Part shown: positions 57,901 through 64,000 of the stretch, piece by piece
How positions within the stretch are numbered: the stretch's first letter is position 1
How the letters are laid out: each line of letters starts with the position of its first letter
Assembly: GCA_002633005.1 (NCBI GenBank)
Contig: NMRA01000063.1
Span: 1,144,457 to 1,208,456, forward strand
Reading direction: 5' to 3'
DNA from: Phoronis australis
Taxonomy: Eukaryota > Phoronida > Phoronidae
Length of the DNA: 64,000 nucleotides
Notes under the pieces: generated by a model
What the model was told of the DNA's origin: nothing
The model's database searches: none
What the model saw: only the letters and a program-made list of their open reading frames with translations
Position numbers and translations under genes: made by a program

Positions 57901-58996
57901 AACTGTGCACGGAAACGGTGCAATAATTTGAATAATGTATATATATCTGTATAAAGATTCCCCTAACATCTGACTACACAACATCTTTCTGTTGGGCAAA
58001 CACTGAATTAGCATGCGCTCACACAAGCAGCGGCCGCATGGTCCAAATTAGTTTTTTGTATCTGAAGCCGATTTCTCAAAACATTTGCATTAACGAACAC
58101 TCCTAATATTTTATAAGGCAAATTTACAAATTGTATTCTATTGACAGAAACTCTGACACTTTCTTTCAGCTTGATATAAACATTGGTTAGGGTGAGAATA
58201 ATTCATCTTTAAACAGAACACTGCACAAGCGGTAACGATACGCCACACCAGCTGAAGAATCACCAACCTCGCTGCGTCATGAACTCACCAGTTATCACGA
58301 CACCTCTCCGCGAGGCAGGGATCGACTTTATACGAGCTGATGTGGATATAGACTGTTAAAACAGTAACAAAAACTAATTTAATTTGGGTGGCATTCTCCT
58401 TTAAGAACGTCGACCGGATTCCTAGAATGCTGTGCAAGACATTAGACAGAGAAAACGTAGATTTGGCTATCAAGACATACAAAAATTCAACTGCCTGGAT
58501 TTACCAAAACACTTCACATGGACTGTCTGGACTGTCTACTTCGTGGGAAGACAGGACATTGCTGCTGAAAAGTTCACCTCTATATTAGACTTTGTGGACT
58601 TCATTAATGTTGACATCACAAGTATTGAGTAAAATATTTCCACTGTTTTAACAAACTTCAATTTTAAAGCCATTGACAAAAGAAATGGTTTTATATGTGA
58701 TATATTTGTAAATAAGTCCATTGTCATCTGTTTAATAATAAAAACTTGAACATACACAGTTATTTGTTTGCACTACTGTGCATTACTGATGGAATATGAG
58801 AGTAAAAATGAGGCACGCACTAGCATGCAGAAAACATTGACTGTCACGTGCTTCCAGCATGTTTGTTGCCATTTTTACGAGTGTGACCTGCTTAGATTTT
58901 CAGATGTGGAGAACACTGTAACTCAATAGAATCACATTATATACTTACGCTTTCCAGTTTCTTCAACAGAGAAGCAACACCTGTTTTGTTGGCCAT
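30800..58996 (-). CDS. RRN3: RRN3 / TIF-IA, RNA polymerase I-specific initiation factor, fifteen exons
   Basis: Bridges the Pol I stalk (RPA43) to the promoter-bound SL1 complex and makes Pol I competent for rDNA initiation in the nucleolus. Exons on the - strand, 5' to 3': 58996-58949, 56746-56690, 54392-54303, 53753-53624, 50425-50308, 49255-49087, 46691-46593, 43499-43355, 41878-41748, 40482-40352, 39300-39125, 38733-38625, 37720-37574, 37354-37279, 30922-30800. Every GT-AG junction is phase-compatible, giving 582 residues; human RRN3 has 651. Landmarks shared with human RRN3: LECYVKNVL, RRHILELIVERL, an acidic linker, HKLDILLDL, HVQFFIFYVCSFK, LNPLKMCLP, DTIIERNNR, DEFFPFDPYLL, FISPIYRV and EDDFL. 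The N-terminus is shorter than in human, so an upstream exon may be missing. Most of the 28-kb span is intron filled with minisatellites and transposons. Confidence 0.95.
30923..33905. other. RRN3 last intron, distal part
   Basis: Part of the 6.4-kb intron 14. A weak modular-repeat remnant lies near 32650-32810 (AAATTTTATAAAAATCC block). No exon seen. Confidence 0.4.
33906..34060. mobile_element. MITE of the 12541 family, third copy
   Basis: Starts CTGCCTCCCGTTGAGTAACG, contains GCAAGACTTCGCGAGATTA and ends with a duplicated AGGTCCTAGCG block before CTACTGAACG. The right arm is shortened. Confidence 0.7.
34160..37039. mobile_element. GGGGC-ended DNA transposon with AT target duplication (ISL2EU-like?)
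   Basis: GGGGCTATTCAGAGAATT at 34162 and its near reverse complement ending at 37037 (GGGGCTATTCGGAAAATT) form the ends. Similarity continues inward about 70 bp (CACTAGTGGTGAT on both sides). AT flanks both ends in the same orientation (34160-34161 and 37038-37039). From memory, AT duplications with G-rich ends occur in the ISL2EU branch of PIF/Harbinger, whose second protein has a THAP domain; a THAP-like remnant lies just inside the left end. No intact transposase is visible. It occupies RRN3 intron 14. Confidence 0.6.
34292..34459 (+). pseudogene. THAP-domain-like remnant
   Basis: One frame reads HKLPKDLKLLHSWSIAVKR, like the THAP pattern of F/LPKD, a hydrophobic and charged stretch, then W and A-x-K-R. 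The expected C2CH zinc ligands are not all present and the frame stops at 34457-34459. Probably a decayed transposon gene; it could be coincidence. Confidence 0.35.
37279..37354 (-). CDS. RRN3: RRN3 exon 14
   Basis: Residues 518-542: SSAFISPIYRVYSGNVEDLE plus VDEME. Matches human SKKFIDPIYQVWEDM. Acceptor TTTGTTTGTAG, donor GTAGTT. Confidence 0.9.
37574..37720 (-). CDS. RRN3: RRN3 exon 13
   Basis: Residues 469-516 with FCDTIIERNNR and DEFFPFDPYLL, among the most conserved RRN3 blocks. Acceptor GTTTCAG, donor GTGAGT. Confidence 0.95.
37797..37847 (+). repeat. Polypurine GA-rich tract
   Basis: GGGAGGGAGGGAGCGAGGG-type run in RRN3 intron 12, next to TTAAAGGGACATTGTCAG. Low-complexity sequence. 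Confidence 0.85.
37848..38624. other. RRN3 intron 12
   Basis: Nothing further recognised. Confidence 0.4.
38625..38733 (-). CDS. RRN3: RRN3 exon 12
   Basis: Residues 433-467: FKFVQSLNFQSIV, then RLNPLKMCLPIVV. Matches human LQSLNFERIVMSQLNPLKIC. Confidence 0.95.
39125..39300 (-). CDS. RRN3: RRN3 exon 11
   Basis: Residues 374-431 with CEWVHRYI, HHGTFYSVCQAIFYVFIFRH and KELL, matching human ALHGPFYSACQAVFYTFVFR. Confidence 0.95.
39301..40351. other. RRN3 intron 10
   Basis: No repeat family or exon recognised. Confidence 0.4.
40352..40482 (-). CDS. RRN3: RRN3 exon 10
   Basis: Residues 330-372: PLVEGFIDYLWKKVQEI, then FRQAAVSYLSSLIARGTFV. Matches human EHLWKKLQ and IRQAAGNYIGSFLARAKF. Confidence 0.95.
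40689..41420 (+). repeat. About 30-bp minisatellite in RRN3 intron 9, roughly two dozen copies
   Basis: Units of the form AATAGAGATTACAGGACAGG followed by AACAAAACAG, with small length differences. Reverse-strand frames read repetitive Ser/Cys/Leu-rich peptides that are artefacts. Confidence 0.95.
41748..41878 (-). CDS. RRN3: RRN3 exon 9
   Basis: Residues 287-329: TKQLYRELLQVFENILLPTY, then SSHVQFFIFYVCSFK. Very close to the human sequence here. Confidence 0.97.
42205..42425 (+). repeat. Short tandem duplications in RRN3 intron 8
   Basis: AATGAAAGTAACATCTGGAA occurs twice in tandem, then AGCCACTCAGAGAACAGTG three times. Confidence 0.85.
42533..43183 (+). repeat. 41-bp minisatellite in RRN3 intron 8, about sixteen copies
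   Basis: Units of GTCACATTCAAAGGGTCATA then TGGACTGAGGTAGAGCAATAT. C/T variants of CACATYCAAAGGGYCATATG alternate along the array, suggesting an older two-unit pattern. Confidence 0.95.
43355..43499 (-). CDS. RRN3: RRN3 exon 8
   Basis: Residues 238-285: DTEDLSSAEKSDKKFEESQE, then HKLDILLDLFYQYIKQSCF. Corresponds to human MDEDEETEHE through RLDILMSLVLSYMKDVCY. Confidence 0.92.
43755..43920 (+). repeat. About 36-bp degenerate tandem repeat
   Basis: Units like TTATTTATGGTACCAGTGG followed by TATGGTTAGTTAAGG, four to five copies in RRN3 intron 7. Confidence 0.8.
44283..46277. mobile_element. hAT-like non-autonomous element, 1,995 bp
   Basis: Perfect 15-bp inverted ends CAGGGACTCATCTAG and CTAGATGAGTCCCTG. 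Flanks CATGACAG (44275-44282) and CATGACCA (46278-46285) agree at six of eight bases, fitting a decayed 8-bp hAT duplication. Interior frames do not exceed about 70 codons and show no transposase. It lies in RRN3 intron 7. Confidence 0.8.
44373..44434 (+). other. G-rich tract with G-quadruplex potential
   Basis: Many runs of three or more G (for example GGGGGGCAGGTGTGGGGGGA) inside the hAT-like element. It lies on the strand opposite to RRN3 transcription, so the RRN3 pre-mRNA would be C-rich here. Confidence 0.75.
46593..46691 (-). CDS. RRN3: RRN3 exon 7 (acidic linker)
   Basis: Residues 205-237: VRCSRKEIAEAEENESENGE, then DEEDDEDHVIFQM. Corresponds to the human ASRQGIEDAEE region and the acidic loop ending GLFNM. 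Acceptor TGTTGTTGAAG is weak. A minisatellite starts about 20 bp upstream of it. Confidence 0.85.
46714..46974 (+). repeat. 56-bp minisatellite abutting an RRN3 acceptor
   Basis: Just over four units of GTGAGTAAAATAGCAACATA, TTAACACCTGAGTAAAATAG and CGACATAGTAACAACT. On the RRN3 sense strand each unit contains CTATTTTACTCAG, which resembles a 3' splice site, repeated just upstream of exon 7. Confidence 0.93.
47318..48690 (+). repeat. Modular CTCF-motif repeat, diverged copy
   Basis: 5' signature AACAAGACCAACACGGAGC at the start and an AT-rich CACATATAAATATGTAG hairpin remnant, duplicated, at the end. Module sites have mostly decayed (CCACTAGGGGACAC at about 48151, TCACCAGGTGGCGC at about 48318). 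In RRN3 intron 6. Confidence 0.8.
48984..49030 (+). repeat. 18-bp triplication in RRN3 intron 6
   Basis: ACACTACACTTGTAGTAA-like units, three copies. Confidence 0.8.
49087..49255 (-). CDS. RRN3: RRN3 exon 6
   Basis: Residues 149-204: LLPLLTDLFPFHGRD, then YLLECYVKNVLTVTHYLPKI and RRHILELIVERLTKID. Matches human LMPILVEKFPF, LECYVHNLLRI and RHEILELIIEKLLKLD. Confidence 0.97.
49542..49637 (+). repeat. 48-bp tandem duplication
   Basis: Two copies start AAATGGTGTTGTCTGACTAT; in RRN3 intron 5. Confidence 0.93.
50308..50425 (-). CDS. RRN3: RRN3 exon 5
   Basis: Residues 110-147: VDVASPEEELVECETRLKDE, then VHAVLKAISNIVP. Corresponds to human GDVDVSDSDDE through HRALQIIARYVPS. The donor must be CCCAT|GTAGGT because reading on gives TAG. 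Confidence 0.9.
50541..53190 (+). repeat. Relative of the modular repeat with CCACTAGGAGGTG sites
   Basis: Opens with AACAAGAGCAACGCTGGGG like the main family. It then carries modules with GGCCACTAGGAGGTGTTGCA (about 50598, 52434), GCCACTAGGGGGTGCT (about 51170) and degraded versions (about 51341, 51625, 51806, 51950), separated by AGTTTCATTGAAATCC and CTAGATATAATCC blocks. The 3' part has GAGATATCGAGCCGACACCC but no clear hairpin. It fills most of RRN3 intron 4. The 140-codon + frame inside it is an artefact. Confidence 0.75.
53624..53753 (-). CDS. RRN3: RRN3 exon 4
   Basis: Residues 66-108: EYQSFLLNLVSAHTVYLRAC, then LKSLVHLFMP. Matches human EYLAFLGNLVSAQTVFLRPC. Confidence 0.96.
54303..54392 (-). 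CDS. RRN3: RRN3 exon 3
   Basis: Residues 36-65: STILISHFQGLRECVTMLSK, then EHEHVVGVIL. Corresponds to human WLLEFRSSIMYLTKDFEQLI. Donor GTATGT. Confidence 0.9.
54758..56540 (+). repeat. Modular CTCF-motif repeat, best copy for the 446-bp period
   Basis: Module sites begin at 54847, 54987, 55132, 55293, 55433, 55660, 55799, 55960, 56105, 56187 and 56332. Spacings inside uninterrupted stretches are 140, 145, 161, 140 and then 139, 161, 145, so every third site recurs at about 446 bp (54847 to 55293, 54987 to 55433, 55660 to 56105). Exact consensus matches are at 55660-55673, 55799-55812 and 56332-56345. Hairpins at about 55621-55652 and 56510-56540 mark two 3' ends, so this is a compound copy. 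In RRN3 intron 2. Confidence 0.92.
56690..56746 (-). CDS. RRN3: RRN3 exon 2
   Basis: Residues 17-35: GSRKDFDVFISELNNPNTE, 57 bp, phase 0 at both ends. Corresponds to human GETNDFELLKNQLLDPD. Confidence 0.85.
57118..57149 (+). repeat. GTATT pentanucleotide microsatellite
   Basis: About six GTATT units in RRN3 intron 1. Confidence 0.95.
57238..58400. mobile_element. TTAA-flanked MITE-like element, 1,163 bp
   Basis: Ends AGGAGAATGCCACCTAAA and its reverse complement (AGGAGAATGCCACCCAAA) differ at one of 18 bases. TTAA occurs directly outside both ends (57234-57237 and 58401-58404). TTAA duplication is typical of piggyBac-type transposition, though the ends lack the usual CCC. No transposase. 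In RRN3 intron 1. Confidence 0.82.
58949..58996 (-). CDS. RRN3: RRN3 exon 1 as seen (first ATG-bearing exon)
   Basis: Encodes MANKTGVASLLKKLES with donor GTAAGT. The exon appears to start after an acceptor (GGTTTTAG, exon base 59011), so an upstream 5' exon should exist. The five codons before the ATG (SNLEI) are open, so the protein may begin further upstream, as the longer human N-terminus suggests. Confidence 0.72.
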
Positions 58997-59649
58997 AATC
59001 TCCAAGTTTGACTAAAACCTAGAATACAAAATAGCGCCTGAATTTGCAGTTGTGACAAATTTCTACTTTCTTACCACGCTGCCATTTTCTAAGGCAATGT
59101 CATACAATAACTGGACCAAATCTAAAAATTGCCCAGATCAAAGCAGTATTACATGAAAGAAATTTGTGGAAGTGAACAATCCACACATGCAATCTATAAA
59201 TTCCACTCAATTCATACTGAGTGTTTAGAAGAAAGACACAATCATGACTTCTTGGGACATTGCAGATGGTCCTTCACTGACTTGATGGAAATGTTTTCAT
59301 TCATTGTCCTCTGATGCCATCCATTTAAGCATAGTACCTCTAAGCTTCTATCATTGAATTCTCAAAGTCAAATAACTCGAAAACGGTAAGTCTGAGAAAT
59401 ACGCTCTCGTAGACTTTTTGAAAGGACATACTTCAAGGAATCCACATGCAAAAATTCACGTCATTTGCTCTTCCCATAAAAAATGCGACACCAGAGCGAT
59501 TGAAACCGTGTAAACATGCGCCACAGCCGCCATCTTGAAAGTGACTTACGGTCCAATAATTTTTTATAAAAGCTTATTAAACCCAACAAACACGTGACCA
59601 GTTTGAAAGTGATTGGTTTGCAATTGCGCCCTCTACGTTTTTAGCCATA

Positions 59650-59705
59650 TTTCGGGGTGCGCATGCGCCACGTCCAATACTTCCGCCATCTTTAACCGGA
59701 AGTCA
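59650..59705 (-). promoter_or_regulatory. Candidate RRN3 core promoter cluster (NRF1, YY1, ETS)
   Basis: On the + strand: TGCGCATGCGCC fits the NRF1 consensus, CCGCCATCTT is an inverted YY1 motif, and ACTTCCG and CCGGAAGT are facing ETS motifs, all within about 55 bp. This combination is typical of housekeeping promoters and lies about 650 bp upstream of the first RRN3 exon seen. The surrounding 59.3-60.0 kb may itself be a repeat, which weakens the call. Confidence 0.35.
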
Positions 59706-59985
59706 ACGATTTTCTGCACAATTGTAGCACATGCGTTCTAGTATATCCCTACCGATTTTCAGCCATGTAGGTCAAAAAATGCGGCCTCTACGAGTATTTG
59801 ACTGTGAAATCGGATACAAAATGGCCGCCACGTCCGCCATTTTGCATCCGATCATGACCAAAAACAATAGCATTCCAGTGATTCCCGATCTACATGTTGT
59901 GTGCAAATTTCGTGAAAATCAGACGAAAATTGCGACCTGTAGAGAGCGAACAAACAAAAAAAAAAACTTGCTGTCAGACCAACAT

Positions 59986-60016
59986 ACTTGGCGGAATTCT
60001 GGGAATTCCGCCAAGT
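59986..60016. repeat. Perfect inverted repeat, 14-bp arms
   Basis: ACTTGGCGGAATTC, a 3-bp spacer, then GAATTCCGCCAAGT. It abuts the modular repeat that begins just after, and may be the terminus of the preceding element. Confidence 0.9.
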
Positions 60017-60466
60017 AAAAAACAGCGACTAGGAGGAATATCTCCTTAACTGTGTGTGTTCCTATGGAGCCAACAACAAACGGTAACAAATGTCAAACTA
60101 ATCCAAATACCACAGTGCCCCCTAATAGCAAAATGTCCTTTATCTTTACCTCTGTATCTTCGGAGTTTATCACTGTATTTCCATGAAATTTGGCAAATAA
60201 ATTTCTATTAAAATGACAATGCCTTCTTATTTTCGATCAGATTTAATGTTTTTTGCACCACTTGGTGGCCATTTAATTTTTTTTTGTGTATGTTTTTGAT
60301 GTCTGCCTCTATCTGTCAAACCACACAAAGTATGATTATGAAAATACATGATTGTGTTCCTGACGCGAAGACCCTGGCTGATGTTGATTTTCGGATGTTT
60401 TTTTTATAAAACTAGGGTGCCTTCAGGGCAATTTTGCTCTTTTGCATCTAAGACTGTATCTCATTA

Positions 60467-61835
60467 GGGCTGTTCCAGCAAAATCCCTATGGGAAGGGGG
60501 GGGGTGGGACAGCAGATGAATACCCTCTGAAAAATTCAAAACTTATCAAAAATTCATTGACAGATAGCCAGTGCACAGGGTGCTATGTACACTATGCCAT
60601 TACTCAAGTCATGGGCTACTTGATTTCATGCATATGTTGTACAGTCATATTAGAATGAAAATTACTGCAACGCTGAACTGGTTTTATCACATTTAAGAAA
60701 TTGATGAATTTTTAAATAAAAAGTATGAGCAATAAGAAAGACAAGTTCCAATATTCACTTGGCATAGCAGCTTAAAAGCGTTCATGGAAACATTTTGAGA
60801 TTCGTAGATTCTTGAAATTGAAAAAATCTTATTGAAATTTCAGAGACACATGGTGGACACAGACACCAGGTGGCTGCCTAAAGTATTGCTCACAGGTGTC
60901 TCTGTAAGCAAGTTTGTGATAACTGACACGAGTTGTGATCTCACATAGAATTTTTCTGCACTCACAAAAATTTTTGTGGTTGAATAGTCGGCATCCCGTA
61001 CGTACCTTCGTGCGACTCTCGATTGGTCGGTCTGTCAATATCATTTCTTGTCCGTCAATTATCTCAAGAACCGCTTGGCGGATCATGATGAAATTTGGTG
61101 TAGAGGTAATTGGCGTGGATTCACCAGCACCAGTTCATTTTTGGACGGATTTGGTTACCGTGGTACCCCATGTTGGGTGCTTTAGTTTTCGACAAGCCAT
61201 TCCTTATGCGGCGATTATCTCAAAAACTGCTCAGCGGATCACAATGAAATTTGATGCCGAGGTACATGGCAAAAATGTGTCCGCACCAGTCAATTTTTGG
61301 ACGGATTCGATTACTGTGGCACCCCCTGTTAATTTTTGACTACTCAAGGCATTGCTTGTCATTCGATTATGACTTGAAACTGCTAAGAGGATCACGATGA
61401 CATTTGCCATAGAGATTGATGTCTGGTATGCGCCGGCACCAGTTGATTTTTGGACAGATTTGGCTACTGTAGCACCCTCTGTAGGCCATTTTAGTTTTTG
61501 ACAAGTTGATTATCTCAAAAAGCACTAGGCACAACAGGATGAAACTTGGCACAAAGATATATGACAGGAATGGATGCGCTGATGGGTTCTGATTCGACCA
61601 CCCTCTTGGCTGCTTTAGTTTTTGGCAAAATTCAACATGACAGATAGTTCTTGTCTGTCGATCATCCAAACACTTAACGGGACATCCTAGAGGCGATTTA
61701 TTTACAAGTGTTGCATTTTATATTTCAATCGTATTAAAAATTATGGGTCATGGATTGGAGAAATCAAAATATGGGTGGTAGGTACAAAATGAAAGTGCCT
61801 TCAGCCCTCCCATACAATTTTTGCTGGAGCAGCCC
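60467..61835. mobile_element. PIF/Harbinger-like non-autonomous element, 1,369 bp
   Basis: Ends GGGCTGTTCCAGCAAAA and GGGCTGCTCCAGCAAAA (right end, reverse complement), with similarity for about 30 bp. Direct TTA flanks both ends (60464-60466 and 61836-61838). G-rich ends and a 3-bp TWA duplication fit PIF/Harbinger. Removal restores the host module as ATTAACCCTTTG. The interior includes three to four tandem 165-180-bp units (about 61060-61680). Confidence 0.82.
61060..61680 (+). repeat. 165-180-bp tandem modules inside the Harbinger-like element
   Basis: Each unit has GATTATCTCAAAAACTGC, GGATCACGATGAAATTTGG, TTTTTGGACGGATTTGG and GCACCCCCTGT-like blocks, in the same order as the comparable blocks of the modular repeat family. 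Open frames here (60935-61339) are artefacts. Confidence 0.75.
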
Positions 61836-62294
61836 TTAACCCTTTGAAGGATCTTTGCAAAATTTGGCAGATGGGCATCTATAGAAATGGCAACAGGTGA
61901 CGATAAGTTTTAGACCAAACAGACTATAGCTGTGTCCCCTTGTATCAATTTTTTACGTCTGCCTCTATATCTTTGGAGTTCCTTGCCTTCTCTTCATGAA
62001 ATTTGGCAATAACTGTTTCACAGAGACGACGCCAGCTTCTAAATTCGGATTGGTTTGACACATTCTACGCCATCTAATGGCCATTTTTATGATACTCAAC
62101 ACACCAATAGAACCCCATTGGCTGCCCTTTAATGCTCGACATTGTTCTTGTAGGGGCCACTTTTTTTACGCCTTCAGGTCAGGTGGGGCCCCCTATTGGA
62201 GTATTGGCCTATGCCTATATGCTCGAAAATGAATGAATTTCTTGCCTCAGTCATTTTAATATGAATAAGTCAAAATGATGTATTCTTATTAAAA

Positions 62295-63098
62295 TGGGTG
62301 GTAATTGTTTACAATATGACGACATTGACCTACACACATGATTTTGGTATCATTCGATTCCTCGCAATGTTATCTTTCCAAAAAATATATGAACGTATCC
62401 CTTACCGCGTTTTCTCCATATTTTATAGTCAAATTTTGGTTCGCACTATTTCCTGGTTGACACCGCCATGTTAGCTCAACTCAAGATTACAGCGACACCT
62501 GTTGTTCATGAATGAAACAGCATCATCGATTCTGAATGGTGTTTGTCCGTGTGAGATTCCTGCTAAAGCTTTCCTGACATAATATGGAGGAACAAGTAGC
62601 AGCATTTCACATTTTCCAATTATTTAAAATTGTGACCATTTGACCATTTTTCCACGAAATTGTCTGAAATGATACCCTTTTCACCAATTTGGACCTCAAA
62701 AACAACCTCCGCTTTTTTTCACGGATTGAGTCATCTAGCAGATGCATACCAGGGTCTCCATAGCAGGCATAGGGTCGAATTCGATCCCTTGGGACCATAA
62801 CTCAGGCACTGAGGGGATAGAAAGGTCTCGGTCAGTTTGAACATATGAAAAGTGACAATCTGCAGAAGTCGGTAGATTAGTCCAGTTTTTGACTGCCAGG
62901 GGACACCCTCCATTCAACATGGAGGTATTACTACCTAGTACCGCGAAATAGTGTGAGAAGAAAATTCATGATAAAATACTAAGGGAACGGGGTAGGAAAA
63001 ATTACTGTGAATTTTTTGAAAGATAACGTTGCAAGGAGTGGAACGACACCAAAATCATATGTGTAAGTCTATGTCGTCATATTGTAAACAATCACCAT
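62295..63098. mobile_element. Long inverted-repeat element
   Basis: Arms of about 135 bp (62295-62432 and 62962-63098) share AATTGTTTACAATATGACGA, CATGATTTTGGT and GTTATCTTTC blocks in opposite orientation. No coding capacity or clear target duplication. Confidence 0.7.
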
Positions 63099-63621
63099 AT
63101 GGGATCATTTGAGACGGTGGTATACTTCCTATGTGTAATACCTCGCGTGATCGTCGGGACCCACCTCAGCTCCACTAATGACAATGTCAATGACTACGTC
63201 TGTGACTGCGTGACACCTCGCGGCAAGTCCTGAGTATTGAGTATAGGCAACACAAAAACTTAGCATACACTACAGAAAAGTTTTAGGTATTGAAGAAAAG
63301 AAGGCCACGCGCTCAGTCATTAAACTTAACTTAATTACCAGCTTACCACGGTAGATCAAGTCACCTTAAAAACTTATTTTCGATCATTGTGGAGATGCAC
63401 ATTCAAGCTCTGACATGTGTTGACCTTTTGACCTATTTTTGTTCTCGTAGCTCTTTTGTGGATCTGGTTTTGTGCTTACATATTTATTTTGATGTTATAA
63501 TTTTGATAAAATTGATAACTGCATTAACATTACCTCTAAATTGTTATTCAACGAATAATATGATAAAAAATGTTTCGGTATTTAGATAGTTACTGACATC
63601 TATCGGAAACTTATTAACGTT
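63099..63621. other. Intergenic or promoter sequence
   Basis: No exon recognised. The 3' part leads into the candidate first exon at 63.6 kb and includes a CGGAAAC motif at 63604. Confidence 0.35.
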
Positions 63622-63651
63622 ATGGCGGCAAAAATGAACTGTATCCAGTAG
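63622..63651 (+). CDS. Upstream ORF (9 codons)
   Basis: ATGGCGGCAAAAATGAACTG begins a frame MAAKMNCIQ ending at TAG, 10 bp before the candidate main ATG. ATGGCGGC also resembles a YY1 motif. Confidence 0.35.
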   Translation: MAAKMNCIQ

Positions 63652-63661
63652 CTACGGAAGT

Positions 63662-63718
63662 ATGGATTTCCTACGTCCTTACAGCAAGGTTCCTGAGCTT
63701 AATACTGCCAGTGTTTTG
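63662..63718 (+). CDS. Candidate first coding exon of an unrecognised gene
   Basis: ATG followed by MDFLRPYSKVPELNTASVL (19 codons) and a strong donor GTAAGT at 63719. An ETS-like ACGGAAGT lies immediately before the ATG. The protein start looks like ordinary coding sequence, but I cannot name the family; the rest lies beyond the window. Confidence 0.5.
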
Positions 63719-64000
63719 GTAAGTTATTTTTGAATAACAAAGAAAACAATTTTAGCTTAACGGTAAAGTTACTGGCGCAATCTTTCTGGGCCTGAAGCAA
63801 GCTTTCGATACTGTTAAAGGGGTGTACACATGATAGGGTAGGGACGTGACAAAAAATTTCAAATTCTTATTTAATAATTAAAAATGCATTGATTTAATAA
63901 AACATCAAAAACAGAGTCAAACAAAAAAAAAAATTAACAAAATCCATTAAGCCGTTGACTTTTTATGAACGTTTGAAGAGCGATAATTAGCCCTTTTTTT
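63719..64000. other. Intron of the unrecognised gene, presumed
   Basis: AT-rich. GTTAAAGGGGTGTACACATG at 63812 may be the left end of another TTAA-type element whose right end is outside the window. Confidence 0.3.

Larger units (their letters stand above)
60018..62160 (-). repeat. Modular CTCF-motif repeat split by a nested transposon
   Basis: Left part 60018-60466 and right part 61839-62160 are consecutive module sequence in - orientation (GAAATTTGGCAAATAAATTT; CTATATCTTTGGAGTTCC). It ends with CGACATTGTTCTTGTAG, the inverted 5' signature. Module sites are degraded (CACCACTTGGTGGCC near 60258, GCCATCTAATGGCC near 62071). Confidence 0.82.

Overview
The window is eukaryotic, intron-rich and AT-rich, with many transposons, minisatellites and one internal assembly gap (569 N). 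The two recognisable genes have animal architecture, and one uses an in-frame UGA as selenocysteine, so this is a metazoan, most likely an invertebrate bilaterian. I cannot name the species. Coding sequence is only a few per cent of the window, and most long open frames are repeat artefacts.

Genes. (1) On the + strand, 12.4-24.2 kb, a four-exon MSRB1 (selenoprotein R, methionine-R-sulfoxide reductase B1). All splice phases close to 112 residues, with Sec at residue 92, two CxxC zinc pairs and a candidate SECIS hairpin near 24.9 kb. (2) On the - strand, 59.0-30.8 kb, a fifteen-exon RRN3/TIF-IA (RNA polymerase I initiation factor). Its exon phases close exactly to 582 residues; the extreme N-terminus is uncertain. 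MSRB1 and RRN3 are convergent. (3) At 63.66 kb, a plausible first coding exon of an unrecognised + strand gene, preceded by a short upstream ORF. The first 12 kb hold only a weak candidate exon and a broken SGNH-esterase-like ORF inside a transposon insertion.

Repeats. The dominant component is one modular repeat family with copies at about 4.0-6.9, 13.4-16.0, 16.1-17.1, 22.0-23.75, 26.0-28.7, 47.3-48.7, 54.8-56.5 and 60.0-62.2 kb, and a relative at 50.5-53.2 kb. Good copies are built of three related modules of about 140, 145 and 161 bp, giving a higher-order period near 446 bp. Each module opens with a sequence such as CCACTAGATGGCGC or CCACTAGGGGGCAC that fits the CTCF core consensus CCASYAGRKGGCRS. 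I read eight exact matches and many one-mismatch versions. Many copies end in a hairpin around CCACATATAAATATGTGG.

Other mobile DNA includes: two hAT-like elements (453 bp with a perfect 8-bp target duplication; 1,995 bp with 15-bp terminal repeats), a PIF/Harbinger-like element with TTA duplication nested in the modular repeat, an AT-flanked GGGGC-ended element in the last RRN3 intron with a THAP-like remnant, a TTAA-flanked MITE, foldback and long-inverted-repeat elements, and a 59-bp-arm MITE family with three copies. RRN3 and MSRB1 introns also carry at least eight minisatellites with 14- to 70-bp units.
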